A stretch of DNA of 64,000 nt from Rhytidiadelphus loreus (GCA_947034895.1 OX344761.1:24750863-24814862), one strand, 5' to 3'. Counted from the stretch's first letter, positions 45,001 through 58,384 are shown. Numbers and translations: made by a program. The notes: a model not told the origin generated them from the sequence alone.

Positions 45001-46457
45001 TAGTATTGGATCCCTTTTGAAGAAAGTGGCTGGTCAAACTTCCTTCGAGTAGCTTCAATCAATGCAAAACCTCTTCCCTTTGGATTTAGAGTCAATAAAA
45101 TGATTATGCTTGTGACTTTTGACACAACATTCTTTTGGCAATTGTAAGAACTTCCCCTTCTACATTCTAGAAGGAAACCCATATAGGCTCAAAAGTTTGA
45201 CATTCATTGTAGAAATCGTGCATGGTGCTTAGCGAGTAGCCAACACCTGTCTTCTTGTTGTTGTTGCCTTTGTAATTGGGATGAGTTCAAGGTTGGGCAC
45301 AACAAGAATCTAGATTTACTTTCTCAATGTCTCACGGACAAAATTACAAGGATTTTATATGATTGCCTCCTCAAAAAATAAAGAATGTCAATTCTTCTTC
45401 AAACCAATGTACATTAAGAGTCTATTCTTTCAAGTGCCCATGACAAAATCCAATGGATAGTGTATGTGACATATGAACTACATAACCCTAATAGAGGGTA
45501 GTCTCCATCATAACAAATTTACGACAACCTTATTTCAAGTACACAATGGTTAGCTACATAATAATTCTCCCTAACATGAAGATTTCAACACTTTGTCTAT
45601 GAAGAGAACTAGACAAAAGTAATTACACTTATTTTCAACTTGCTTCTAAAATCAAACCCTAGGGTCTCTCTTAAGTACACCAATCCTATATTCAATACTA
45701 TGAAAATTCATACTTCACTGAATACATGTGTTCTCCCAAAAAAACATGAAAAAGCATTTGGACCCCCCTGGCTTTTTGACTTCTAACAACCTCTAACAAG
45801 ATCCAACAAAAAAATGAGAAGATTTAATAATACAAAGCAAACTCAAATGCTTATTAAAATAATTTCTCATAAAATTACTGTCTCCGATGTCATAAAATAT
45901 AGCAATTGAGTAATCCTCACTAAGTCACTACGGATTTTTTCCCAAAAAAATGAAACCATAGTTATTTTACAATGTTTTCTAATTTATTTTCACATGTTCA
46001 ATCAATGTGGCATGATCTCAAAAAAATTATAAACAGAAATCTAATAGAACCTTTTGATACTAAACATAATCATTGAGGGGAAATATAAATGTATAATCAT
46101 GAATTAGTGTGAGGTGTATGTGATCTAAGAGCATTGGAAAGGCCTCATCAACTTATCAAGCGGAAGGCTGTTGCTAGAGCGAGGGTGAGTCGGGCCTTTT
46201 TCTAGCATGCACTAGAGCATGCCACTTGTGCCCATGTCACCAATGCAGCAACAAATCCGAGAACAACAAACATCTTTAGGGAATTTTTCCAAGTGAATCT
46301 CTTCCAATTCTAAGTGCACTTTTAGTGTCTAAACCCAGGAACCACCACCATCTTTTGTCATCATCAGAGAATCTAAGCTTCTAGTATACTATTCCATGCT
46401 TTGCAGATTGCACTAAAATGCTGAGTAGGGGCTCTCATGTGAAATTGCCATTGGCTA
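45001..46457. other. AT-rich intergenic DNA
   Basis: No gene recognised in this stretch. Confidence 0.5.
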
Positions 46458-48456
46458 CACTATAAGAAATCCACATTTTTGGCTATGTTTTACTACTAAG
46501 GCGCAATGTCCAAAAAAATGTGATGTCAAAGGATATTTGGCTTCACAAAGTAGATTTTCGTGGACATTACAAAGAACATTGGCACTTATTGTAAATCTAA
46601 ATTGATGTTATCATTGACGCTAACGTTTTATTTCTCATGACTGAAGACATGCTAATATTTTGGAGAATTTACAAAAAAACATATAGGAAAAGGACATCCA
46701 CATGGTATGCTTTGCAAAAAAAGGAAAATGGATGAATGTGCACCATGGATGAAAAGAGATGGTCTATATAAGTGGGGTGGTAGGAACCCGGGGAGGACAC
46801 TCCCCATGTTTTAGCAACCCACAAACAACAAAAAAAGTAATACAAATAATACATTGATAAATTTAATTTTTTCTCAAAAAAAAATTATGGATAGATTTTA
46901 CTACTTTAAAAGTTTATGTTTTGAATTATTAGTATTCTTTTATGCTAATAGTAATTAGTAGCCCTTTTTTTTTGGGCGAAATGGAGCCAAAAAGCACCAT
47001 TTCACAGTGAAAGTCTTTTTTTCGCTAGAAAAAGTAATCTTTTTTGGCCATAAAAGTTTCAATCCAATTTAAAATATGGATGAAATTGTCAAATTTGGAT
47101 GAAAAAGTGTATGAATTTGATTGAAAAGTGTTTTATGTTACAAAAGATGGATGTACAAAGAAATAAAATGCTTCACCAAATTTTAAGTGATCGCCATCCT
47201 GGCACTTTTTCAAAAAAAAAAAAAAAAGGGTTGGTAATTAGTTATATATATCTTAAGAAAAAAGATACATTGTAAAGCTAAAAATAACTTTCACAATTCT
47301 ATATATTATATAAGAAAAAAAAAATGAAAAATGAAAAAAAAAATTCTATAAAATAGCTTTCTATTGAAAGTTTATTTTGGTTGAATATCGATGCAATATT
47401 CATCTTCATGTAAGCTCTCTAAATATTTTAGTTGGAGAACATGCCATTTTAGTTCATTTTTCAACCCTTTCTAGACAATATATCTTATGTTATTTGGAAT
47501 TGAAATTTTTGTCAATAGAAACCTTTAGTCATTGTAAAACAAAGCTCAAAAATTTTAGGATGAAATTATAGTTTATTCACAAGTAAATAGGGAATCAAAA
47601 AATCACTCCGCCACACGTGAATACCCCAAATGTAGTGAGAGTGTCCTCCCCTAGGGTAGGAAGTGAAACAATCCATATAGAATATGTAAATCAAGAATTG
47701 TGTTTGATGAGAAATGTCTAAAACAATATAATCTAAATTTCTAAAACAACATCTAGATGTTTGAAACCACATCAAGATGTACAATGGTCAAGTTTCGATA
47801 TCTTTTGTCTCACCAAGGATAGAGACTACATATAAATATGACCTCTCTACCCTTCATTTTTACTAACTTTCAATGAAGAAATCCCTTCATTTTGCCATGA
47901 AGTATTCTCTTGATGGTAGATGTTAAGTTTTTTTTAATTCTTGTTGAATTAAACAATTTTTCTTGTTTATTTTGTTTTATAATTTTTTTTAAATAATTCT
48001 TTTTTTGTTGATCTTGCCTTATGGATAGGGAATGCACTAGTTGATGTTTCAAAAAAAAATTAATTTGACATCTCCAAAATCCTAAAACCAAAACCAACTG
48101 CCACATCATCAAATCCAATTGTAATGTTAGAAATTGGAGGGGTACAAGTCACAACTCACGTCACTCATTGGATGAATGAAAAAATATCCTACATGGCACT
48201 ACCCACCCATATCATGCTTATGTAACAATGACTTGTCCAACATGCGCATTTTGGAGAGCTTCAAAGATTAATTATGGTTTTTGTAACCTTAGAAAAAACA
48301 ACCTAAAATCTTACATGTTTCTTGTGATTTTTGCACTTTTTTGCCTGTCAATTATAACGGATTTTAGGAGACATTGTAGTTGATTATTTTCCTATCACAC
48401 TAAACATGCTCTCACGTTTTTTCAGACAGTTAACCCCCCCTTATTTTCTTATAGTG
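46458..48456. mobile_element. Non-autonomous CACTA (En/Spm) transposon
   Basis: The element begins CACTATAAGAAA at 46458 and ends TTTCTTATAGTG at 48456: a 12-bp perfect terminal inverted repeat starting with CACTA. The trinucleotide CTA lies immediately outside both ends (46455-46457 and 48457-48459), the 3-bp target duplication typical of the superfamily. An imperfect subterminal inverted pair contains GGGGAGGACACT (about 46789-46800, and inverted at about 47638-47650). At 1,999 bp with no transposase motif and only short chance frames, it is a deletion or non-autonomous derivative. Confidence 0.88.
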
Positions 48457-49384
48457 CTACAACAATTGCATTGGGGAACAATTTTTTGCACAAGGACGTT
48501 ATAAGCTCCATTGGTACTATTTCCATGCTTGTTGCAATAGAGCTACTCTAAGTTAGCTTATAGAAACAAGAAGATATTGCGACCATGGCCAAGTTCAATG
48601 AGTGGAAAATTATTTTTCCAACTATTCTTAATAAAATTGCAGATATTGAACGAGGTTGTACAAGGTGCACTTGAGGCCTAGTTTTGAGGACTAATTGGAG
48701 AAAAGCATGAACTTTTCATCCTCCCATAGTACTTCCACATCTTCAAGTTGTTGTGAGTGTCATTCAATTCATTGGACACAACTTTTAAACCTGCCAAGCC
48801 TTTATAAGGATATTGCAACAAAGTAAGAATATTCTTCTACCAGAAAAGTTTGGAGCCACACCAAATCAATTTCCAAAATTTCTCCATCTTAGCTGTTGAG
48901 TTGACTACATTGATTGGTGACCTAGCAAGTTGAAGATATGGACAAACCCTAGGTCTAAACACTTCACTAGACGAGGATGTTGTTTCAACTAATGACCTTT
49001 GAAGTTATTTTGTCCAAGTGCTCATCTGAATTAGGTTTGAGTGACACTCATGTATGCCACTTGAGCTATTTATCTTCTCAATTCCTACCAAGGCGATTGT
49101 GTTCATATTCAACAACTATTTAATCTTTAAAGTTTTTTGTATCAAAGATCAGAACATACTTCCAAAACTACCAACACCCATTGTTTTCTAAAGACAAGGT
49201 TCTAAATCAGTTTTCATTTATATTTAGAATTTGCAATGATAAAATTTTATTGTTGATTGTTATTAGGGACACATGCAACAAAACCTAGAATATAAAGGAA
49301 ATGTATGTGTTAAATGAGGGTGTCCAAACTCCAAAGTGAAACAAATAGATTTTCAACTTAGGAAGATCATTAGATGAGATCCGG
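48457..49384. other. Intergenic DNA
   Basis: No gene recognised in this stretch. Confidence 0.45.
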
Positions 49385-49650
49385 AAGGGTTGAAGGGCCA
49401 TTTCAGGCTTGTTTCCAACTCCGTTCCCCCCAGTCTCATTGAACACCGATGTCAAATTTCTTTTTAAGAAAAAAAAAGAAAAAATTTAAATCCTTTAAAT
49501 GAAAAACAAAGTGAAATTTTTATTTATTTATTTATTTTTCAAAAAAAGTGACGTGGCAGTTGCTTGGTCAAGTTAGCGCAGCTTGCAAACAACAGGTTTT
49601 GGCGGTTTTCCAGATGGGAACTCACAACCCTCTAGAGTAGGAAAAAAGCA
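49385..49650 (+). repeat. Double-palindrome dispersed repeat, copy D
   Basis: Leading part AAGGGCCATTTCAGGCTTG, then GTTTCC and CGTTCCCCCC (49391-49430); AT tract; GTGACGTGGCAGTTGC near 49548; then GATGGGAACTCACAACC. The last palindrome is degraded. It lies on the plus strand like copies B, C and E. Confidence 0.5.
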
Positions 49651-52600
49651 TATAATGCATTGTCAATTTTTTAGAAAACTACTTGAATTAAAAGATAGAA
49701 TCCATTTAATTCAAGGGAAGAAATTTTTATATAATATGTAGGGATACTGTAGGGTCTATGAAATGCTATGTATTCTAATATTTATAAATTAAGCTATGTA
49801 AAAACATCATATACTTGTAGTGGAAATTTTTATTAATAAATTAGCCTTGATAGGTAGGGGCTGTGCAAATTTTTCATGGTACAATGAGTATATTGATGTG
49901 GACAAATAGTATGGATGATAAAATAGACACCATCAAAGAAATCTACAATAAAGGATGGTTGACTGAAATTTTGTCATGATATTAGCAATGTATTTATCAA
50001 AAAAATTAAGTGTAAATGTAAGACATTAGCCACAAGTGATAGAAATTTTTACATTGGACAAATGGGAGTTTTAAATTAGTGTGTTTAATGAATTGAAAAC
50101 TATACAATAGAAAGATAGAGTTTAGAATCCATTTAACTTCAATCTATGAAACCACATGTGTTAAAGACATCATATTGAATGAGACTTTCACAAGTGGGAT
50201 AGTTAGAGGTAGTTTTTGAAGTGGTAAGTGGTAAACTTGTTATTAAAAACTGCCACATGGTCAATGACACTTGAATTGATTGGTTTCATTGTATATATAT
50301 ACCCTAGACATGTATGTAATAGAAGGAAGCAAAAAAATTTGAAGAAGTGTAGGGACTAGATAGAATTGGACACACTTAAATTTTATACGTAAGATAGCCT
50401 CACTTAAAAAGCCACATGAATGAATTTAGAAAAAAACATAAGGCATTAGAAATACACCCCTTGTAGCTTTTTATGTAAAAATATGGTCTTCTTAAATACA
50501 ATAATTAAAGTAATTTGACCCACATCAAATAACCTCTTAACTAAGTTGTATACCTTAAATTATAAAGAGTAATCTCCTTGAGACTTTTGAACATTTTTTG
50601 GTCGTAGAATTGTCATTTAGTATATTTATACATGTAGAAAATAAATTGAATAGTCTAAAAAGAATCTTAGGATTTCTAATTGCTGGTTATGAAAAATTAG
50701 GTACAAATTTAGTAAATTTGTAAATATTGTCATAAAACAACTGGATTAGGTGAAAATGATAAGTTCAAGATCAACATAGGAGTTGCAAGCTACAAGATGG
50801 TAGGTGTTTGAGCTCAAAGGCAATGGAATTCTTTTTGTCCCATTCTTTCATCTTATTTTTTCATTTGTCCCTTCCTTTTTTCTAGTGCAATAAAGGCTAG
50901 CAAAAATTAGTCTAAGCAAGATGGCCAAAAAAATCAAAGAATAGCTAACATAAAAGCCAACAACAACTAGCAAAGAAGTCAACAACAAATGACACTTGGA
51001 AATGTCAACTATAAAGTGCAAAAAAATCCAACAACTAATGAAGAGTTTCCAAGAGATATTTTTGATTTTGGTTTAGGATCTTACTAGTAGAAAATCTTAT
51101 TGACAATTCCAAATTTCGGGTGACATTTGTATTTTTTGTGACATGAAAATGTCAATTTTAGCTCTAAATACAAACGTCATTTATAATTTATTTCTCTCAA
51201 CATGGTTTTCTACTTGAAGTAGAATTGTATCTCCTTTCACTATATATATTTTTATTAATATCTTTGTCCATCATCTTCTTTTTCTAATCATTCATCCTTC
51301 TCTTTCTCTCTCTCACTTCTACTATATTTGTTAGTATTTCATCTTGTTGAAATTCTTAAGCTTGAAAGACAAGTTTAACACTTGTACTTGAAATAAAGTT
51401 GGAATTGATCTTCTATTTTTCTCTTGGTTTCCTTGCCATATCTTTTTCATTACCTGAGACAATGTGTTGAAATTCTATAAAATTAAGCATTTTGTTGTTG
51501 TGATTCTAGAAAACTAAAAGCAATCTAGATTTGGAGGTTGGATGAAACTGTGATGGTTACTTATTAAGTGAACAACTATCTAATTCTACCACTCTTTAAG
51601 AACCTAATATTTAAAATAAGATATCTTCTAAGATAATAACTAAAACACTCTAAAAATTTGGAGAGAGGTGGAATATGATTGCTACCAATTGCTACCAATT
51701 GCGGTTAAGTACGTTAACAATTTGATTGCACCATTTTCGGAACACTGAATTTCAACAAAAAAATCTACTTATCAAAGAATGGGTACATAAACGGATGGTT
51801 TTGAGTGTTTAACTTCATCTTAAAGCTAATATTTGCAAATTTAAACAAGCACATGGAGTACTCGGTACTTGATCTTGCTCATTTGCATACTTGACAAATT
51901 ATGTTTCACAATTGTTTGCTTGCGTGTTTGTTTCACAGAAAAAGAGGCATCATCACGATCATGGTGCCTTAGTTGCAGGAGGATCGTCTGGTCTCTTACT
52001 ACGGAAATCAATCAGTTGTTGTCCGCTTGTATGAGACTACTCCTGCCACTTTATTGAATTCAACAATCCATTTTCTTTCTTACTTTTCTCATGGAAAATC
52101 TTTCATGGAACTTTTCAGTTTCTGAAATGTTGAATACGTACATGGATTGCTCCATAATTCAGTGGTTCACAAGATCCCTACTGGACAATCATCACTCGTC
52201 TCAATAATTTTTGTGTTTCTCACAGCAGAAATTTGAGGAATTACGTACAGTCCCAGAGCTTCAAATCTCTACTACTACTACTACTACGGTACTAACAGTG
52301 GTTGTGTATCCCAGCAAGATCATCATGTTGAGACCTTTAGACATTCATTGCAACTAAGGTATCCGTGATCCTTAATTTGATCTTTGAAGAAATTATCATG
52401 AATTGGGGTAATGCAAGTGTCAATACTTAAGAGTTAATTCTAGGGTTTGGAATCTTGGAAGCTACGACTAATTAAGCATGATGGAAACTTGGAATTCGAT
52501 TAAGTGTCCGACCTTAACTTACTCACCAGGCAAGATGAATTGAATGGCAGCAATCCGGCGCTAGCTCTCAATATCTCTGCCACTCCTCACCTCAAGTCAA

Positions 52601-53339
52601 CACAAGGAAACCGAAGACACATTACCCAATTGAAGGAATTATACAGCAATCAGCTAGAAATTGTACAATTTTACCCTGTCTATTTCACTCCGACAAGGGC
52701 CAATTTTGTCAGCCAGAATTCAGCACTGGGTACAAACTCTCTGGCTAGGCCGGCCGGAAGCCTTGCCGTGAAATGACTGACTCACTTGTTTGAAAATTTT
52801 GCGTTTGATGGAGAATTGAACAAAGTAACCCACTTCTGCACACCACCTCTGGCCGGTAGTACCACCAATCAAGCTCCGGGATTAGTACAGTTTACATTAC
52901 TTGTCAGGATTCACGTTACTCGTTGAACTGCACATCATTGCACGGGCACCGTCTTTGTAGATATATGAGGAGTCACTCTGATTTTGGTTCTATTGTCAAG
53001 TATTCACGACATTGGCGTTTTTCAAGCTGGCAGGTGAATGCAGTCAGACCGGGTGTGTGCGGAATTGGATTTTAACAAAATTGAATTGAAGTTCATGCAA
53101 ACAATACTAACTGGGAACTGCAAACCATCAATCATTTCTTTGTTAAATTGGCAACTTTTGTACTCGTCAAGGTGTCTGAGCAGCTTGAAACATACAATCA
53201 TGTATACATACTACTGCTCGTCTTTAGTTTTTAGAGCTTGAATCTGCAAATGAATCTCACACCTCTGTCACCCAGAATTGTCTCAACTGAGACAAAATTG
53301 ATGGGAGAAGGCCTTCACGTATGGAAATTTCTTCAATTT
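49651..53339. other. Long intergenic stretch
   Basis: 49,651-51,850 is AT-rich with no gene. Near 51,086 CTAGTAGAAAATCTTATTG followed by GTGACATTT recalls a CACTA-type end, but no partner was found. After 52,200 GC rises; a CTA microsatellite lies at about 52271-52287. Open frames at 52504-52776 and 53038-53241 have no motif. An unseen spliced gene is possible but unsupported. Confidence 0.4.
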
Positions 53340-53790
53340 TTCATTTTTCATAACACAAATGAAGGTGGCTTTCAGGACATCTTCATGGACATGGAGGTAT
53401 TCGGGATTTTAAATTTCGCCGTTCCCCAAATGTGTTATGTCATCATGTCATCCTGAGTTAACGTTGATTCAGTGGCTAAATTGTCAAAAAGCTTGCTCAG
53501 TGCACAGTGGGCAACTGAAGCAGTCTTGCTCAACCAACTTCAGAATTGACTGCTACTAACTGCAAAGTTCATGGAAAAAAATTTCAGTAATTTCAATTTC
53601 TGAACACACAGAAAAATTTGACTTTCGTGGCCCTAGACTCATGCACGGACGTGTTGCCCATTTTTCCACATGCCTAAATACCGTAGTCATGTCACCCTGA
53701 TTTACGTTGATTCAGTGGGTAGACAATCAATCAGTTCTCTTCAAGTACTCTGTGCTTGTGCAGTCTCCATCAATTGCATTGTCTGTACAT
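53340..53790 (+). repeat. Diverged direct duplication upstream of the Gly/His-rich gene
   Basis: Two segments of about 200 bp, roughly 53340-53560 and 53580-53790, share in order CTTCAATTT, a GTCATCCTGAGTTAACGTTG / GTCACCCTGATTTACGTTG block, ATTCAGTGG and CAGTGCACAG / CTGTGCTTGTGCAGT-like words. They end about 180 bp upstream of the start codon at 53972, so promoter sequence is probably duplicated. Confidence 0.5.
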
Positions 53791-53909
53791 AACCACAAGT
53801 TAAGCCCATCAATGAACTGCCATACACCAACAGATTTTTATTTTAAAAATTAAAAATTAAAAATTTTCTCTCTAAAATTTCTACAGCTCTTGTGGCAGGC
53901 CAGGGTGTG

Positions 53910-53917
53910 TATATATA
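53910..53917 (+). promoter_or_regulatory. TATA box of the Gly/His-rich secreted-protein gene
   Basis: TATATATA, 62 bp ahead of the ATG at 53972, predicting a leader of roughly 25-35 nt. The gene at 63149 has TATATAT at 63088, at nearly the same distance. Confidence 0.6.
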
Positions 53918-53971
53918 GAGAGAGACGCATGATCTGCATCTTCAAACAGTAAGCTTGGTTAGTTTGCTGCA

Positions 53972-54657
53972 ATGGCCTCGTTCAAGAGTTCTCACGGTGT
54001 GTGTCTTCTTCTTGCAACGCTCCTTGTCTGCCAGGCCTTCATTGTGCCATCCTTGGCCAGGACCCAAGTTGTTATTGGGGCAAATAAGATGGCCGAACCT
54101 CAGGTAACTGTCTCGTCCCACATTAATTAGGTCACTTCCTATTGATTGATGACGACGCTCTTGTAGATGTGACAACCCTGCATTGCATTTTGAAAGAGCA
54201 AGCTTCATTTCCCATCAAATTGGCTATTTCGTTTATGTTACAATATCTTTCTTTTTAGACCCTTGATTGAGCACGATTGAACAAGATTCTGAAACCATTG
54301 AGGTTAAGTTTGGTAACAAAAAATTAGAGCCTCAAATAAGGAAATAACATTATTCTCACCCTCGACTCAATTTAGTCCATGATTTCTTTTTTAATTTCTG
54401 TTTTTAATTAGCCAGTTGTGCATTGGGGTGAGCCTTCTAATTAGTCACTTAACACTGTGCGCCCTTTTCTATCACTGTCTCCCCTTTTTTAGGATATGGT
54501 CACTCCACAAGGTTATGGTGGGCACGGACATGGAGACGTCAACAGTGGTCACAGACACGGAGAAGACAACAGTGGACATGGAGGATCGGAGTATGGAGGA
54601 CATGGACACAAGGACGGAGGTCATGACGGAGCAGGCCACAGAGGAGGCCACGATTAA
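53972..54657 (+). CDS. Small secreted glycine/histidine-rich protein
   Basis: Two exons, 53972-54103 and 54493-54657, joined by a 389-nt GT-AG intron in phase 0; 98 residues. Residues 1-29 are a signal peptide (hydrophobic core VCLLLATLLVCQAFIV, cleavage after SLA, next residue Arg). Exon 2 starts with Asp and encodes a repetitive tail of Gly, His, Asp and Ser (GYGGHGHGDVNSGHRHGED, then GGHGHKDGGHDGAGHRGGHD). It resembles plant secreted glycine-rich proteins; the many His could bind metal, but that is inference. A TATA box lies at the right distance. The acceptor is preceded by a strong pyrimidine tract (CCCCTTTTTTAG). The gene at 63149 has the same architecture. No enzyme role is suggested. 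Confidence 0.75.
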
Positions 54658-56993
54658 TTACCCAAAATTTCGTCACTGGAAGCTGCACGCCAACAACTCT
54701 GGTGAGCCTTCACTGGCAATGGAATTTTTCAGTTTCTTAATCAACCACCTCCAAAACAAAACTTCAAGATTGGAGGCACTAATAAAAAAAACTGTAGAAC
54801 TTTGAACCATCTCTTCAAGTAGAGGATATTCTTTCCGTCATGTTCAAGCATTTTTGAATTAACCAATGTACAATATGTAGGAGTGTGCTTTCACGAGGAG
54901 ATCACTGCATAGAGAGCCAAATTCTAGTCTGTAGTAAGATCAAACTTTTATCGCTCTTTGATTATAATCTGCAATCAGGTTGAATATCAGAAATTATAAA
55001 GAGATAAGAGATGAGTAGATTAACCCCATTTCCATTCCACTATTATTTGCCTTCGACATTTAGCCAAGTCATGCTCACATCCTATACTTTGTAACAGTTT
55101 TTATTTGTTTAGTGTTCTGTACCTCATGCCGACAGTTTCAGAGTTCTGTACCGACATTGATGCATTGATCCAAGTTCATTTGAATTGATTGATTGTTGGA
55201 GCAGTTGCAGAGGAATTGCTCTCAAGCTGGCGTGAACATCATGTCGTTGATGACCCATTTGCAACAGATTACTTCCAACTGAAAACCAGATACAGTATAT
55301 ATGTTTGTTTAGTTAATATATGCTCCTCGGTAGCTAGTATTAACTGTAAACATTAGATGCTGATAACATTAGATATTACGGAGTAGTAGCAACAACTCGA
55401 GTTTTCAGATCGACACAAGCTCGCGAGTTGATAGTATTAATTTGAAGTTTCCAAGAAATGTGCGAACGTACTGAAGTGGGCAAGGGCACTGAATAGTTCT
55501 CTATCATTGGCAATTGCGTCACTGATTCATGTGCACGTCACTCACATATGCATCATGCCTATATACAGGGAATAAATATCATCCTTTGTTTCCAATTTCA
55601 GGATGTGAACCTGACTCATGTTTGTTAAATCAGTGCAAAATTTCGAAGTATGTTGGATATTTTTCCCTTGTCGGACACTGAAACCTTCAGCCAAAAGTTC
55701 GTCTAGACGACGTCCCTTGAAATTAGCGTCTGCCGGTTCTGCCCAAGTTCTAGTCACAGATCAGTGGTAGAATATGAGTCACTGCTGCTCCCAGGTTTAC
55801 TGGCATTCATTTCAAGTGCAGCAGGCAGCTTCGTGAATTAAACTTACCTACGCCCCTGAGCTCCTGAAACTGAAGACATGCTGCATGTGCAAAAGACAGT
55901 CCAGACCACTTTAACACAACAAAAACATAAATAGAGATGAATGCTTTAGTTATAATAATTTCTAAGAATCTGAAGTGGCTTTAGAACCAAAAAAACTGCA
56001 GAAAAAAGAACGGGTTGAAGTTACCTAAATTCATATATCTGATAATCACTTTGCTTTTGAGAAAGAAACGTAATCAGCAAGGTCTGAACCCGCAGAAGTC
56101 AGATTCCGCTACCTGCACAGTAGGTCACAATTGGAGAGAATTGGAAAAAATTGTTTCAAACGTCTTCACAATCAAGAGACTTACGCCAAGAATCCAACAA
56201 CAGCCTCACCATTCCTAAACCTCTGCTTTCAAACCTAAGAACTTCACATTCATAAAATGACGTATTTCAAAGTGCCTAAATTGTGACATTCAAGTGCACA
56301 GAGCTCTAAAACTAGGACTCCAGCAGATAATTATGAGGTCCAGAAGGGAGTCAAGAAAATTGCCGATCTCTTTAAAATCTCCGTACCAACAAATGTGACG
56401 ATTAAAAAGTTCATTAGTTCTGAAAGAAGATGCTAGGTTATACAAATTCCATCCTACAAGACTAAATCAACTTCTATTAAATCTCCCGCATTCTACATAC
56501 AACACTGCTTAAAAGAAAACCACTGCCTCCAACGAGCACCAGCTCAATATCTACAGTATCGATCTTCCTAAAATGCTTCCGCAATGCAAGTCCACACTCA
56601 ACACCGTCCCTCTCTCTCTCACACACATAATACAGCAACTTGAAGAACTCAAATGCACCACAACAGAGTTGACAACCTAGAACTCCGGTTGATTGAGCTC
56701 ACCAGTCAATAGTCGAAATTGAGATTGCAATTGCGACAGAATGTTAGCAGAAATTCCTGTCAAGACTAAACTCGCCTCGGAGCAGGAACGAACGCAATTG
56801 AGATTGAACTAGAAGATATGTGAAGTAAAGAAAGCGATTCTGGCACGCACAAGTGTTTGTGTTCGTAAAAAGACAAATTGAAATCGGACAATCCTCCATA
56901 GCCATTGTGAGTCACCATGCCGGCATTCATAAATGCCACATCGTATTGATTTAAGCGGAAGTGAGGCTCTTGTAGCAAAATTGGTTGAAACTG
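54658..56993. other. Intergenic DNA
   Basis: Begins with the 3' UTR of the Gly/His-rich gene. No further gene recognised. On the minus strand near 56905 the words AATGGCTATGGAGG would read NGYGG, echoing the GYG motifs of the neighbouring secreted proteins; a similar word occurs inverted at about 61281. This may be exon debris or chance. Confidence 0.4.
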
Positions 56994-57093
56994 AGAGCAG
57001 CTTGAGGCACAAGCTTAACCTAAATTAGAAAATGGTAGAATCTAGAGCAGCTTGAGGCACAAGCTTAACCTAAATTAGAAAATGGTAGAATCT
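56994..57093. repeat. 50-bp tandem duplication
   Basis: Two identical 50-bp units (AGAGCAGCTTGAGGCACAAG ... GGTAGAATCT) at 56994-57043 and 57044-57093, with the start of a third. Identity appears complete, so the duplication is recent. Confidence 0.95.
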
Positions 57094-58384
57094 CGAGCAG
57101 CTTGCTTGGGAAGTAATGACAGTGTCTCAGGTAGCAACACCCATAAGTGTCAATTTAAGCAATTCAACATAGTTGGAGGCACTTTTTTCTAGAATAAATA
57201 TTTTTTTAGTATTGGCAACTGAAAACCATGAATTTTCAAGAAAAAAATTAGAATTTTTGGATAAAGCATCTAATTTTTGTGAATTTTCAAACACACGATG
57301 TTAAATCGAACATACGAAGGTGGGCCCGGCCTACATGGCGCTTGGATCAGGCTACGGGTCCGGCCAACCCACCTCCGTCCATGTGCTACCCCGACAAAGC
57401 GTCAGCAATAACGTGATAGAACGACCCCATCGACGTCCTCATCCTGCATAGACACAAGACCGCAACCCGCAAGACACGATCGTGTAGGACAACAATTTCG
57501 GAAAACCTAATTGATGTCATGTTCAGGGCGGTGGGTTTAGGATTTAGGGCGGCGGTTTAGGTTTTATATATGAACTTATTTACATATCCCATATTCTTTG
57601 TGTTACCTCCTACCACAAATCATAAGTTGTCTTTTCAACTCATACCACAAATCATGCAAAAATGGCTTTTGAAGCAAAGTAAAATAGATGTGGTGGCATG
57701 CCACATCAACATGGGCCTATTTCAAATGAATGATTTTTAAAATGTTTTTTAGAGAAGGATAAAGTCCAAACAATTTTTTCCAAAGTTTTACAAAAACAAC
57801 ATTTTGTGGAACAATTGGAACAACATTTTTTGAAGTTCTCATAGGACTTGTAAAAAAATTGATAACACTTAAAACAAATAAAGTATTCATTGATTAAAAT
57901 ATAAAACTTTTGGTTTATGGATAATTTTATTTAGAATTTTCTAGGAAACATTAAGCTTTTTGATGAAGCATTTTGGGATTAATCACTAATGTCTTGTGCA
58001 ACCATTTTGTGGTTGCTCCCCATCTCTAGGCAACATTATTAGGGTGGCAAGAAACATTTTTGAGTGTATAAGAAAATGGATTGACTTTGAGTAAGTGTGT
58101 TACACATTGAAATTGATATTGTTGTGCTTTTTTTCATGAAGACACAAACACATAACATAAGTTAGTATTGAACTGTAAAAGAATATTAATGTGAAAAGTA
58201 ATGATGTTTTTATGATAAAATCTTTTATCATTTTGTGCTAATCAAATTAAGATGAAATTTTGGACAATGGTCAAAAAATTCACACACGGTAAAAAAATAA
58301 ATTGTATTAATAGTAAATTTTAGAAGTAAAATCCTTGAAACTATGGCCTTCACCTATGTTTATTTAAAAAAACTAACTGAAAAT
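57094..58384. other. Intergenic DNA with a GC-rich island
   Basis: 57,320-57,550 is GC-rich (GGTGGGCCCGGCCTACATGG, GTCCGGCCAACCCACC), ending in GTTTAGGTTTTATATATG, a TATA-like word, then AT-rich DNA again. This resembles a promoter or an LTR, but no repeat partner or gene was found. Confidence 0.35.

Noticed and set aside
51086..51200. CTAGTAGAAAATC word followed by GTGACATTT as a second CACTA element end
   Set aside because: No inverted partner and no 3-bp duplication were found; at most a degraded fragment.
53942..54208. Minus-strand 88-codon frame over exon 1 of the Gly/His-rich gene
   Set aside because: The plus strand has a signal peptide, TATA box and proper splice sites; the minus frame is a shadow.
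54416..54805. Plus-strand 129-codon frame over exon 2 of the Gly/His-rich gene
   Set aside because: It reads the exon-2 repeat in a different frame (Met/Glu/Thr-rich); the spliced frame gives a signal peptide plus a Gly/His tail and fits better.
55374..55387. ATTACGGAGTAG as a second Stowaway end
   Set aside because: A single short match with no partner end in the neighbourhood.
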